DNA of 7,422 bases from Halanaerobiales bacterium (GTDB lineage Bacteria; Bacillota; Halanaerobiia; Halanaerobiales; JADQBU01): NCBI GenBank assembly GCA_016278435.1, contig JADQBU010000432.1, positions 1-7,422 of the forward strand. Reading direction: 5' to 3'. Below are positions 1 through 5,576 of this stretch, piece by piece. A program made the translations under genes and the position numbers. The notes beneath the pieces are model-generated. The model had not been told where the DNA came from. It saw only the letters and a list, made by a program, of their open reading frames with translations, and did no database searches. Every line of letters starts with the position of its first letter. The first letter of the stretch is position 1.

Positions 1-374
1 CTATCAGTATTGACAAACTTAATCGATGATTCACCAAATTTATTATCAGTTATTAATCCAGCCTGGGCCCCGGTCAGAGCAGCTGCATCAAGGTCATACT
101 CTTTCAATGTCTGGACCATTATCACTGCTGAAATTATTTCTCCACAGGACATAAGTAAATCTTTTTCCCGGGGTTCAATATCAAAATGTGATTTACGGGC
201 CATATTAATCAATGTATCTGTAGCATAAGGTTTGCCCTTTCTCCCCATAGCTGAAACTACAACAACAGGAAAACAATCGTCATTTATCTTTTCCATGATC
301 CTGGCTGCAGCCTGTTTGCGTTTTTCCAGATTATCAAGTGATGTTCCACCAAATTTTTGTACAATTATTTTCAT
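1..374 (-). CDS. dapG: Aspartokinase, DapG type (5' part, cut by left edge)
   Basis: Aspartokinase phosphorylates L-aspartate with ATP, the first step towards lysine, diaminopimelate and DPA. The 124 residues in view open with MKIIVQKFGGTS, the amino-acid kinase nucleotide-binding motif, with KFGGTS at residues 7-12. They continue with VSAMGRKG (40-47), a CGE motif (77-79) and TGAQAGLITD (101-110). From memory, these blocks resemble B. subtilis DapG (aspartokinase I, diaminopimelate-inhibited) more than LysC. The position directly after asd matches DapG as well. The ATG has GGAGG at 381-385, six bases away, and only 22 bases separate it from the asd stop, so the two are very likely cotranscribed. 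The C-terminal ACT domains that set feedback inhibition lie outside the window, so the inhibitor is inferred from synteny and N-terminal resemblance. Family assignment is sure; DapG class is likely. Confidence 0.93.
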   Translation of the reverse strand, partial: MKIIVQKFGGTSLDNLEKRKQAAARIMEKINDDCFPVVVVSAMGRKGKPYATDTLINMARKSHFDIEPREKDLLMSCGEIISAVIMVQTLKEYDLDAAALTGAQAGLITDNKFGESSIKFVNTD

Positions 375-396
375 CTCTATCCTCCCCGCCGAAATA

Positions 397-1389
397 TTAT
401 AGATATTTAGTTAACTTTTCGGCAATCTGTACAGCATTCAGGGCTGCCCCTTTACGAAGATTATTGGCTACTACCCACATATTGATACCATTTTCTACTG
501 AAAAGTCTCTCCGCAGCCGCCCAACAAGCACATTATCATTTGTTTCAGACATAATTGTCAGAGGATAATCGTCAACTATCTCCAGGCCTTCCATATTACC
601 TAATAACTCTCTAACCTGTTCCATATTAAATTCTTTCTTAGTTTCAATATTTATTGACTCAGAGTGTCCATAGTAGACAGGAACCCTGGCAGCAGTTGCT
701 GTTATCGCAATATCCTGGTTTCCGAGTATTTTACGGGTTTCCCTCTCCATCTTAAGCTCTTCTTTTGTATAACCATTATCAAAAAAGACATCAATATGGG
801 GTAAGACATTAAAAGCAATCTGGGTAGGATATACTTCAGATTTCAATTCTTTCCCGGCTGCAAAATCCTTAACCTGGCCTGTCAATTCATCGATTGCTTT
901 TTTTCCAGTTCCCGATACCGCCTGATAAGTACTTACTACTATACGTTTAATTCCGAAATTATCATAAATTGGTTTTAGAGCAACAACCATCTGGATAGTT
1001 GAACAGTTGGGATTAGCAATTATTCCTTTGTTTTCAGGAATTACTTCTGGATTTATTTCAGGTACTACCAGGGGTACCCCTTCTGCCATCCTGAAGGCAT
1101 TGCTGTTATCTATAACAATCGCTCCTTCACTAACAACCTGAGGAACTATCTTTTTACTCGGTTCACTACCAATACTGAACAGGGCAATATCTATATCATT
1201 AAATATGCCTTTTTTTATAGTTTCAACAGTATATTTTTCCCCTTTAAAAGTCATTTCCTTCCCTGCAGATTTCTCAGTAGCAATTAACTTGAGTTTATTG
1301 ACTGGGAAATTCCTTCCTTCCAGTGTCTTAACCATCTGTCTACCAACAGCACCAGTAGCACCTACTACTGCAATATTAAATTTCTCCAT
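397..1389 (-). CDS. asd: Aspartate-semialdehyde dehydrogenase
   Basis: This enzyme reduces aspartyl phosphate to aspartate semialdehyde with NADPH, the shared precursor of lysine, diaminopimelate, DPA, threonine and methionine. The 330-residue protein has full family length. It shows the NADPH-binding GATGAVG (10-16), the catalytic cysteine in NPNCST (Cys129), QAVSGTG (156-162), and ARVPVYYGHSE (234-244) carrying the expected catalytic His242. VGRLRRD (289-295) and a C-terminal NNLRKGAALNAVQ complete it. The block usually seen as DNSSAFRM reads DNSNAFRM here (94-101), a minor change. The ATG is set by a near-perfect AAGGAGG (1396-1402) six bases upstream. Sixty-four bases separate it from the dpaB stop, enough for its own promoter (see the TATAAT entry), and dapG follows after 22 bases. 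Nothing suggests damage. Confidence 0.97.
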   Translation of the reverse strand: MEKFNIAVVGATGAVGRQMVKTLEGRNFPVNKLKLIATEKSAGKEMTFKGEKYTVETIKKGIFNDIDIALFSIGSEPSKKIVPQVVSEGAIVIDNSNAFRMAEGVPLVVPEINPEVIPENKGIIANPNCSTIQMVVALKPIYDNFGIKRIVVSTYQAVSGTGKKAIDELTGQVKDFAAGKELKSEVYPTQIAFNVLPHIDVFFDNGYTKEELKMERETRKILGNQDIAITATAARVPVYYGHSESINIETKKEFNMEQVRELLGNMEGLEIVDDYPLTIMSETNDNVLVGRLRRDFSVENGINMWVVANNLRKGAALNAVQIAEKLTKYL

Positions 1390-1419
1390 TCTTAACCTCC
1401 TTATTTACCTGAAAGATTT

Positions 1420-1425
1420 ATTATA
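1420..1425 (-). promoter_or_regulatory. Candidate sigma-A -10 element before asd
   Basis: Read on the minus strand, the dpaB-asd gap contains a perfect TATAAT about 30 bases upstream of the asd start. No good -35 hexamer stands 17 bases upstream; the best there, AAAGGT, is poor. If active, it would let asd and dapG be expressed in growing cells independently of sporulation control of dpaAB. The gap is AT-rich, so a chance match is possible. Confidence 0.4.
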
Positions 1426-1453
1426 TTTTATCATAAAGTTCTACCTTTTTAAA

Positions 1454-2047
1454 CTAAATCCCTTTGTATTCAATTAATAATGGTTGAATTTGTTTCTTCT
1501 GTAGGGCCATTTCAACCGAATCCTTCAATAAATCCATTCTGGCTACCAGTGAATTTGGCTTCTCAGTCGGATTATCCTGCCCAAAGGGTACAAAAAATAC
1601 ATTTCCTGTATTAAGCAGAATACTTAAATTCTTGGCATTTAAACCGAGTCCATCATTGGTGGCAATTGCTATCAATACTGGTCTCTGGTTTCTCAACTGT
1701 GCTTTTGTAGCCATTACTACAGTTTCATCGATAATACCATTGGCAATTTTGGCCATAGTATTACCTGTACAGGGTGCAATTATTAATAAATCAAGTAACT
1801 TCCCTGGTCCTATTGGTTCAGCCCGCACAATGGAATCTATCATCGGTTTATCAGTAATTTCCTGTATTTTTGTAATCCACTTCCGGGCTGGACCAAATTT
1901 GGTATCTCTGGTCAGAACAGCCTCAGATAGAATTGGAATTATTTCAGCACCCATGGTATGAAGTTCTTCCAGAGCAGGCATAGTTTTTTCCAGTGTACAG
2001 TGTGAACCGGTTATAGCAAAACCGACAGTTTTTCCTTTTAGTTCCAT
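1454..2047 (-). CDS. dpaB: Dipicolinate synthase subunit B (SpoVFB)
   Basis: This is the flavoprotein-like subunit of DPA synthase, which with DpaA forms dipicolinic acid in the mother cell late in sporulation. The 197 residues match the family length (about 200). Visible motifs are GFAITGSHCT (9-18), PCTGNTMAKIANGI (92-105) and FFVPFGQDNPTEKPNSLVA (151-169), all typical of SpoVFB and the wider flavoprotein fold. The start is the ATG at 2047, with AGGAGG (2055-2060) seven bases away. An in-frame ATG at 2140 would add 31 residues that only re-read the end of dpaA in another frame. The true start overlaps the dpaA end by ten bases (ATGGAACTAA, where TAA is the dpaA stop), which implies translational coupling and roughly matched subunit output. 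Confidence 0.96.
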   Translation of the reverse strand: MELKGKTVGFAITGSHCTLEKTMPALEELHTMGAEIIPILSEAVLTRDTKFGPARKWITKIQEITDKPMIDSIVRAEPIGPGKLLDLLIIAPCTGNTMAKIANGIIDETVVMATKAQLRNQRPVLIAIATNDGLGLNAKNLSILLNTGNVFFVPFGQDNPTEKPNSLVARMDLLKDSVEMALQKKQIQPLLIEYKGI

Positions 2048-2910
2048 TTTTGTTCCTCCTCTCTGATTATATCCGGAATAACTTCTGCCAGGATACGGCC
2101 GGCTGTAACTGGGGCAGTCTTGCCTGGTAATCCCGGGCATGATTTGGCCTTAATTCCCTTTTCCTCTGCTGCAGGAAAATCAATACCTCCAGGAGCAGAT
2201 GCCAGATCTAATATTACTGTATCCCTGCTTATATATTTAATATATTCCTGACTCACAATCAGAGCTGGAACTGTGTTGAAAATCAAGCTTACTTCAGATA
2301 ATATCTGATAAATATTCTCATAATTGACCATCTTGAATCCCAGGTCCTTACCACGGGCAATTGCCGTTCTGTCCCTGGTTGCAGCATATACTTCTGATCC
2401 TAAGACTTTTAATCTCCAGGCCAGAGGTAGACCGATCTTGCCCAGCCCGAGAATAAGAGTTTTGCTACCATGAATAGTAAAAGGGGTCTCTTTAATGGCA
2501 ATTTTAATTGCTCCTTCAGCTGTTGGAATAGCATTTAAAATAGCTAAATCATTTTGTCGGGCTAATTCTATGTATCTTATATCTCTCATTTCCATAATTT
2601 CTTTTAATTTGGAGTTGGCTATTCCTATTAAAAAAAGAACATTATTATTTAACAGATTGAAGAAATCCTCATCCAATCTCAGGCGTAAGTCACCAAATGT
2701 TTTTTTAAGATCACCTTCTGTATCTGTTCCAGTCATGGGAGCTATTATCACATCGGCCCCCTTCACTACCTGCTTGATGCTGTTAGAAGTTTCAACATTT
2801 TTAAAATCCCGCTCAGGGCTAAAAGCTCTGACTTTATAACCTTTATCTGCTAAACTCTCCATCATAACTTCTTCACGTTTGTCACCGCCGAGAACAGCAA
2901 TTGTAACCAG
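2038..2910 (-). CDS. dpaA: Dipicolinate synthase subunit A (SpoVFA), probable CTG start
   Basis: This is the dehydrogenase-like subunit of DPA synthase. It acts on the dihydrodipicolinate-pathway ring intermediate, the same branch point used by DapB. Counted from the CTG it has 290 residues (B. subtilis about 297). The N-terminal VTIAVLGGDKREEV (2-15) matches the SpoVFA opening. PTAEGAI (129-135), the Rossmann glycine motif GLGKIG (155-160), DLASAPGGIDF (235-245) and PGLPGKTAPVTAG (259-271) follow. The first in-frame ATG (2865) would delete the conserved first strand and glycines and has no ribosome binding site. An in-frame TGA lies at 2926-2928, so the start must fall between. CTG at 2908-2910 stands eight bases from GGAGG, and no ATG, GTG or TTG is available there. 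The end overlaps dpaB. Product is near certain; the exact start codon is inferred. Confidence 0.93.
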   Translation of the reverse strand: MVTIAVLGGDKREEVMMESLADKGYKVRAFSPERDFKNVETSNSIKQVVKGADVIIAPMTGTDTEGDLKKTFGDLRLRLDEDFFNLLNNNVLFLIGIANSKLKEIMEMRDIRYIELARQNDLAILNAIPTAEGAIKIAIKETPFTIHGSKTLILGLGKIGLPLAWRLKVLGSEVYAATRDRTAIARGKDLGFKMVNYENIYQILSEVSLIFNTVPALIVSQEYIKYISRDTVILDLASAPGGIDFPAAEEKGIKAKSCPGLPGKTAPVTAGRILAEVIPDIIREEEQKWN

Positions 2911-2967
2911 ACCGTTTCCCTCCTTTCATTATTCTTCAATATAATATATGAAAGAAAAGTCTGGTTA
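2904..2967 (-). repeat. 9-bp perfect inverted repeat spanning the dpaA promoter and start
   Basis: TAACCAGAC (2904-2912) and GTCTGGTTA (2959-2967) are perfect inverted repeats separated by 46 bases. The promoter-distal arm contains the dpaA CTG start (2908-2910). The promoter-proximal arm lies upstream of the sigma-K-like -10, next to the AC of the -35. No U-run follows, so it is not an intrinsic terminator. It could fold only in RNA that started further upstream, such as dapB readthrough, or act as a pair of DNA half-sites. Confidence 0.6.
2918..2926 (-). promoter_or_regulatory. Ribosome binding site that sets the dpaA start
   Basis: AAAGGAGGG on the minus strand is a near-consensus Shine-Dalgarno sequence. 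Its GGAGG core is eight bases from the CTG at 2910 and more than fifty from the first in-frame ATG at 2865. This favours translation from the CTG. Confidence 0.75.
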
Positions 2968-2969
2968 GT
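2942..2969 (-). promoter_or_regulatory. Sigma-K-like sporulation promoter for dpaA-dpaB
   Basis: On the minus strand, AC (2968-2969), a 17-base spacer and CATATATTA (2942-2950) fit the published mother-cell sigma-K pattern: AC, 16-17 bases, CATAnnnTA. A start near 2935 would leave a leader of roughly 25 bases before the dpaA CTG, with the ribosome binding site well placed. In B. subtilis the spoVF genes are made by sigma-K, so position and function agree. Sigma-E shares a CATA-type -10 element, but I see no matching sigma-E -35. The -35 is only two bases, so the match alone is modest evidence. Confidence 0.6.
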
Positions 2970-2976
2970 GAATAGA

Positions 2977-3771
2977 TTAGTCCAGTATTTCCTCCAGTCC
3001 GTATACCAGTCCTTCTAACTCAGAAATTTTTTTCAACGCCAGCCGTACTCCTGGCATAAATGAAGTTCTATCATAGGAATCATGACGTATTGTTAGACTC
3101 TGCCCTTCACCTCCAAAAATAATTTCCTGATGAGCAACCAGTCCGGGTAATCTTACACTATGTATATGTATACCATCAACTTCTCCACCTCTTGCACCAG
3201 TAAGTTTTTCAATTTCCCCTAAGGACGCCTTTTCTTTGAATTTTCTATTCTGGTTGATCATCTCAGCTGTTTTTAAAGCCGTTCCAGATGGTGCATCGAT
3301 TTTCTGGTCATGATGTAGCTCAATAATTTCTACACGGTCCATGTATTTTGCAATTTCTGCAGCATATTTCATCATCAGGACTGCTCCCAGAGCGAAATTA
3401 GGTACAATTAATATTCCAGTACCATCTGGAATAAGTTCTCTGATTTTATTAAGATCGGGTTCGGTTATTCCAGTGGTCCCCACAATCATATTGACTCCAT
3501 TTTTTAATCCGTTTTCAATATTATTCATCAATATCTGGGGAGATGTAAAATCAATGATTACATCAGGCTTTTCTTTTTTAATTAATTCCTCCAGATTATC
3601 ATTAATTAATACTTTAGGGCCCTCCAGACCGATAATTTCCATTATATCTTCTCCAACTCTACTCTTATCGTAGACTCCAACCAGATTATCGTCTGTATCC
3701 TGAATAACTGTTTTAACAACTTCCTGTCCCATCCGCCCACAGCCGCCATTAATAACAACTCTTTTAGACAA
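2977..3771 (-). CDS. dapB: 4-hydroxy-tetrahydrodipicolinate reductase, TTG start
   Basis: DapB uses NAD(P)H to reduce the DapA product to tetrahydrodipicolinate, the committed route to diaminopimelate and lysine. The 264 residues show the nucleotide-binding NGGCGRMG (8-15), VGTTG (97-101), NFALGAVLM (125-133), and the catalytic ELHHDQKIDAPSGTA (151-165), with His153, His154 and Lys157 in the expected places. RGGEVDGIHIHSVRLPG (194-210) is also typical. The start codon is TTG (3769-3771). AAAGGGG (3779-3785) ends seven bases upstream, and the next in-frame ATG (residue 14) would cut into the glycine motif. It is the first gene of the cluster, divergent from the phosphorylase gene, with its own sigma-A promoter. 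A 66-base gap holding a sporulation-type promoter separates it from dpaA, whose product uses the same branch-point metabolite. Confidence 0.96.
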   Translation of the reverse strand: MSKRVVINGGCGRMGQEVVKTVIQDTDDNLVGVYDKSRVGEDIMEIIGLEGPKVLINDNLEELIKKEKPDVIIDFTSPQILMNNIENGLKNGVNMIVGTTGITEPDLNKIRELIPDGTGILIVPNFALGAVLMMKYAAEIAKYMDRVEIIELHHDQKIDAPSGTALKTAEMINQNRKFKEKASLGEIEKLTGARGGEVDGIHIHSVRLPGLVAHQEIIFGGEGQSLTIRHDSYDRTSFMPGVRLALKKISELEGLVYGLEEILD

Positions 3772-3801
3772 TTGACTTCCCCTTTCTATAAATTTTTAAT
3801 T

Positions 3802-3831
3802 ATTATAACACTAAATATGAAAAATTTGCAA
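3802..3831 (-). promoter_or_regulatory. Sigma-A promoter for dapB
   Basis: On the minus strand, TTGCAA (3826-3831) stands 18 bases from a perfect TATAAT (3802-3807). The TATAAT is preceded by TGT (3808-3810), giving an extended -10 (TGnTATAAT). A start near 3795 gives a leader of about 24 bases, too short for a riboswitch. The DNA upstream of the -35 (about 3832-3850) is a strong A/T tract that could act as an UP element. This is the best vegetative promoter match in the window. Confidence 0.65.
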
Positions 3832-3925
3832 AAATAATCAAAAAAAATAACTCTGCATAAAAAGAAGGTTAATTATATAAACTAACATATATGAAATTGT
3901 ATATAAAAGGAGGACACTTACCACA

Positions 3926-5563
3926 ATGCAAACAGATAAACATGTAGCATATTTTTGTATGGAATACGGATTAGACCAGGATTTACCTTTATATGCCGGT
4001 GGACTGGGGGTACTGGCCGGTGATTATTTAAAAGCATCCCATGATGCGAAGGCGCCTGTTGTAGGGATTGGAATTCGCTGGTGGCAGGATTATACATACC
4101 AGTATATAAATGATGAAGGTAGGCCCTATGACACTTATCCCACCCATGAACTTGATTTTTTAAAAGATACCGGTATTACAGTTACAGTAAAGATCGAAAA
4201 CAAGGAAGTGAAATGTAATGTCCATAAAGTAGAGAATTTTGGTAATGCACCTCTTTATCTTCTGGATACTGGCCGGCCAGATACTGAATTCGGCTGGATA
4301 ACAGACCGTCTTTATGGTGGTGGTAAAATAGATAGAATTGCCCAGGAAATCGTACTGGGAATTGGAGGTATAAAAGTTTTAAGAGCCTTAAATATTGATG
4401 TAGCCAAATATCACTTTAATGAAGGACATGCTGCTTTTGCTGGCTTTGAATTAATTAAAGAAAAAATGTTAAACTTCAATATGTCCTTTGAAGAAGCCCT
4501 GAATGAAACCAGGAAGGAAATAGTTTTTACAACCCATACTCCGGTTCCTGCCGGTAATGAATCACATAGTCTAGATCTCCTTCAGCAGATGAAAGCAGAC
4601 TTTGGTTTGACTAATGAACAACTAAAAAAAATAGGCGGTGACCCCTTAAATATGACCGCAGCCTGTCTCAGGATGTCTCAAATTGCTAATGGGGTTTCTG
4701 AACTACATGGAAAAACTGCTCAAAAAATGTGGAAGAATCTTGATAACTCTGCACCCATAATTTCAATAACAAATGGTATCCATATTGATACCTGGCAGAA
4801 TGAAAAAATTAAAAAATCTTATAATGAAAGGTATGGACTCTGGCAGGCTCATATGGAGACAAAGAAAGAGCTTGTTGATTATATATATGAAAATACTGGT
4901 GTTAAGATGAACCATGATAATTTAATTGTTGGTTTTGCCCGGAGAGCAGCACCCTATAAACGTAGTGAACTGATTTTTCGTAATACAGAAGAGATTGAAG
5001 ACTTATTATTAGAGGGCAAATTACAGCTAGTATTTTCTGGAAAGGCCCATCCCAATGATCACTATGGTAAGGACATTGTAGCAACTCTGGTCAAGATGGA
5101 CCAGAAATACGAAAACAGTGTTGTTTTCCTGGAAAATTATAATCTGGAGATAGCCCGATACCTCTGTCAGGGTTGTGATGTCTGGCTCAATAATCCCAAA
5201 CGGCCCCTGGAGGCCAGCGGTACTTCTGGTATGAAAGCTGCAGCCAATGGTGTCCTTAATTTAAGTGTTATGGATGGCTGGGTAGCCGAAGGTTTAGAAC
5301 ATGGTACCTCAGGTTGGCTTCTGGACGAACTATTTGACGACTTTGATGAAACACTTGGTGAAGACGAACGGGATCTTAAGGCTTTATATAGAATAATTAA
5401 AGAGGAAGTAATTCCAACCTATTATCATGACCGGGAAAAGTGGTTAAAAATGATGTATGAAAGTATAGATATGGCCTATTATGATTTTTCTGCTGCCCGG
5501 ATGTTAAATGAATATTTTGATAAAATGTATAGCAGAAAGTCTGAACAAGCTGCCCTGTTTTAA
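3926..5563 (+). CDS. glgP: Alpha-glucan (glycogen/maltodextrin) phosphorylase, short form
   Basis: This GT35 enzyme splits alpha-1,4-glucans with phosphate to release glucose-1-phosphate, in the cytoplasm. The 545 residues show LYAGGLGVLAGDYLKAS (22-38), HFNEGHAAF (163-171), the GFARRAAPYKR phosphate/PLP-site block (336-346), SGKAHPND (371-378) and SGTSGMKAAANG (431-442), in which Lys437 is the expected pyridoxal-phosphate lysine. The protein begins almost at the conserved core. It lacks the N-terminal extension of about 100 residues (DUF3417 type) and much of the C-terminus of the 800-residue relatives. Short forms of about 540 residues are known in clostridia, so I read it as complete. AGGAGG (3908-3913) is a rather long twelve bases from the ATG, with no better start nearby. 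No glycogen-synthesis gene is adjacent. It ends in an intrinsic terminator. I see no confident promoter: the AT-rich TATATAAA near 3874-3881 lacks a good -35. Confidence 0.94.
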   Translation: MQTDKHVAYFCMEYGLDQDLPLYAGGLGVLAGDYLKASHDAKAPVVGIGIRWWQDYTYQYINDEGRPYDTYPTHELDFLKDTGITVTVKIENKEVKCNVHKVENFGNAPLYLLDTGRPDTEFGWITDRLYGGGKIDRIAQEIVLGIGGIKVLRALNIDVAKYHFNEGHAAFAGFELIKEKMLNFNMSFEEALNETRKEIVFTTHTPVPAGNESHSLDLLQQMKADFGLTNEQLKKIGGDPLNMTAACLRMSQIANGVSELHGKTAQKMWKNLDNSAPIISITNGIHIDTWQNEKIKKSYNERYGLWQAHMETKKELVDYIYENTGVKMNHDNLIVGFARRAAPYKRSELIFRNTEEIEDLLLEGKLQLVFSGKAHPNDHYGKDIVATLVKMDQKYENSVVFLENYNLEIARYLCQGCDVWLNNPKRPLEASGTSGMKAAANGVLNLSVMDGWVAEGLEHGTSGWLLDELFDDFDETLGEDERDLKALYRIIKEEVIPTYYHDREKWLKMMYESIDMAYYDFSAARMLNEYFDKMYSRKSEQAALF

Positions 5564-5576
5564 GAGGGCAGTTTTT
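5547..5576 (+). terminator. Intrinsic terminator of glgP, with both convergent stops in its loop
   Basis: CTGCCCT (5550-5556) and AGGGCAG (5565-5571) form a perfect 7-bp GC-rich stem with an 8-base loop, GTTTTAAG. TTTTT (5572-5576) follows on the plus strand, and AAG (5547-5549) can pair with the start of the T-run. The stem lies partly within the last codons of glgP. The loop holds the glgP TAA (5561-5563) and the overlapping transporter stop (TTA 5560-5562 on the plus strand). Read on the minus strand, the hairpin is followed by CTTGTT rather than a U-run, so termination in that direction should be weaker. Confidence 0.85.

Noticed and set aside
1205..1477. Plus-strand ORF across the asd 5' end, and similar opposite-strand ORFs at 10-228, 338-568, 1632-1961, 2495-2839, 3341-3673 and 6844-7068
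   Set aside because: They are antisense shadows of well-supported genes, with no ribosome binding sites and no recognisable motifs.
2048..2140. Upstream in-frame ATG extending dpaB by 31 residues
   Set aside because: The extension re-reads the dpaA 3' end in another frame, has no ribosome binding site, and makes the protein longer than the family. The ATG at 2047 has AGGAGG at good spacing.
2884..2929. 15-codon ORF from an ATG at 2929 overlapping the dpaA ribosome binding site, as an alternative start or frameshifted dpaA 5' end
   Set aside because: The ATG overlaps the Shine-Dalgarno region itself and has no site of its own. The frame differs from dpaA and stops before the first dpaA ATG. 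A sequencing indel cannot be fully excluded, but CTG explains the data without one.
2904..2967. Inverted repeat as a terminator after dapB
   Set aside because: No U-run follows the second arm, the loop is 46 bases, and the second arm lies inside the dpaA coding region.
3852..3881. Sigma-A promoter for glgP using TATATAAA near 3874-3881
   Set aside because: The region is too AT-rich for such a match to mean much, and the DNA 17 bases upstream (CTGCAT) is a poor -35.
3772..3925. Riboswitch or T-box upstream of dapB (lysine L-box)
   Set aside because: The predicted dapB leader is only about 24 bases and contains no stem-loop structure or terminator.
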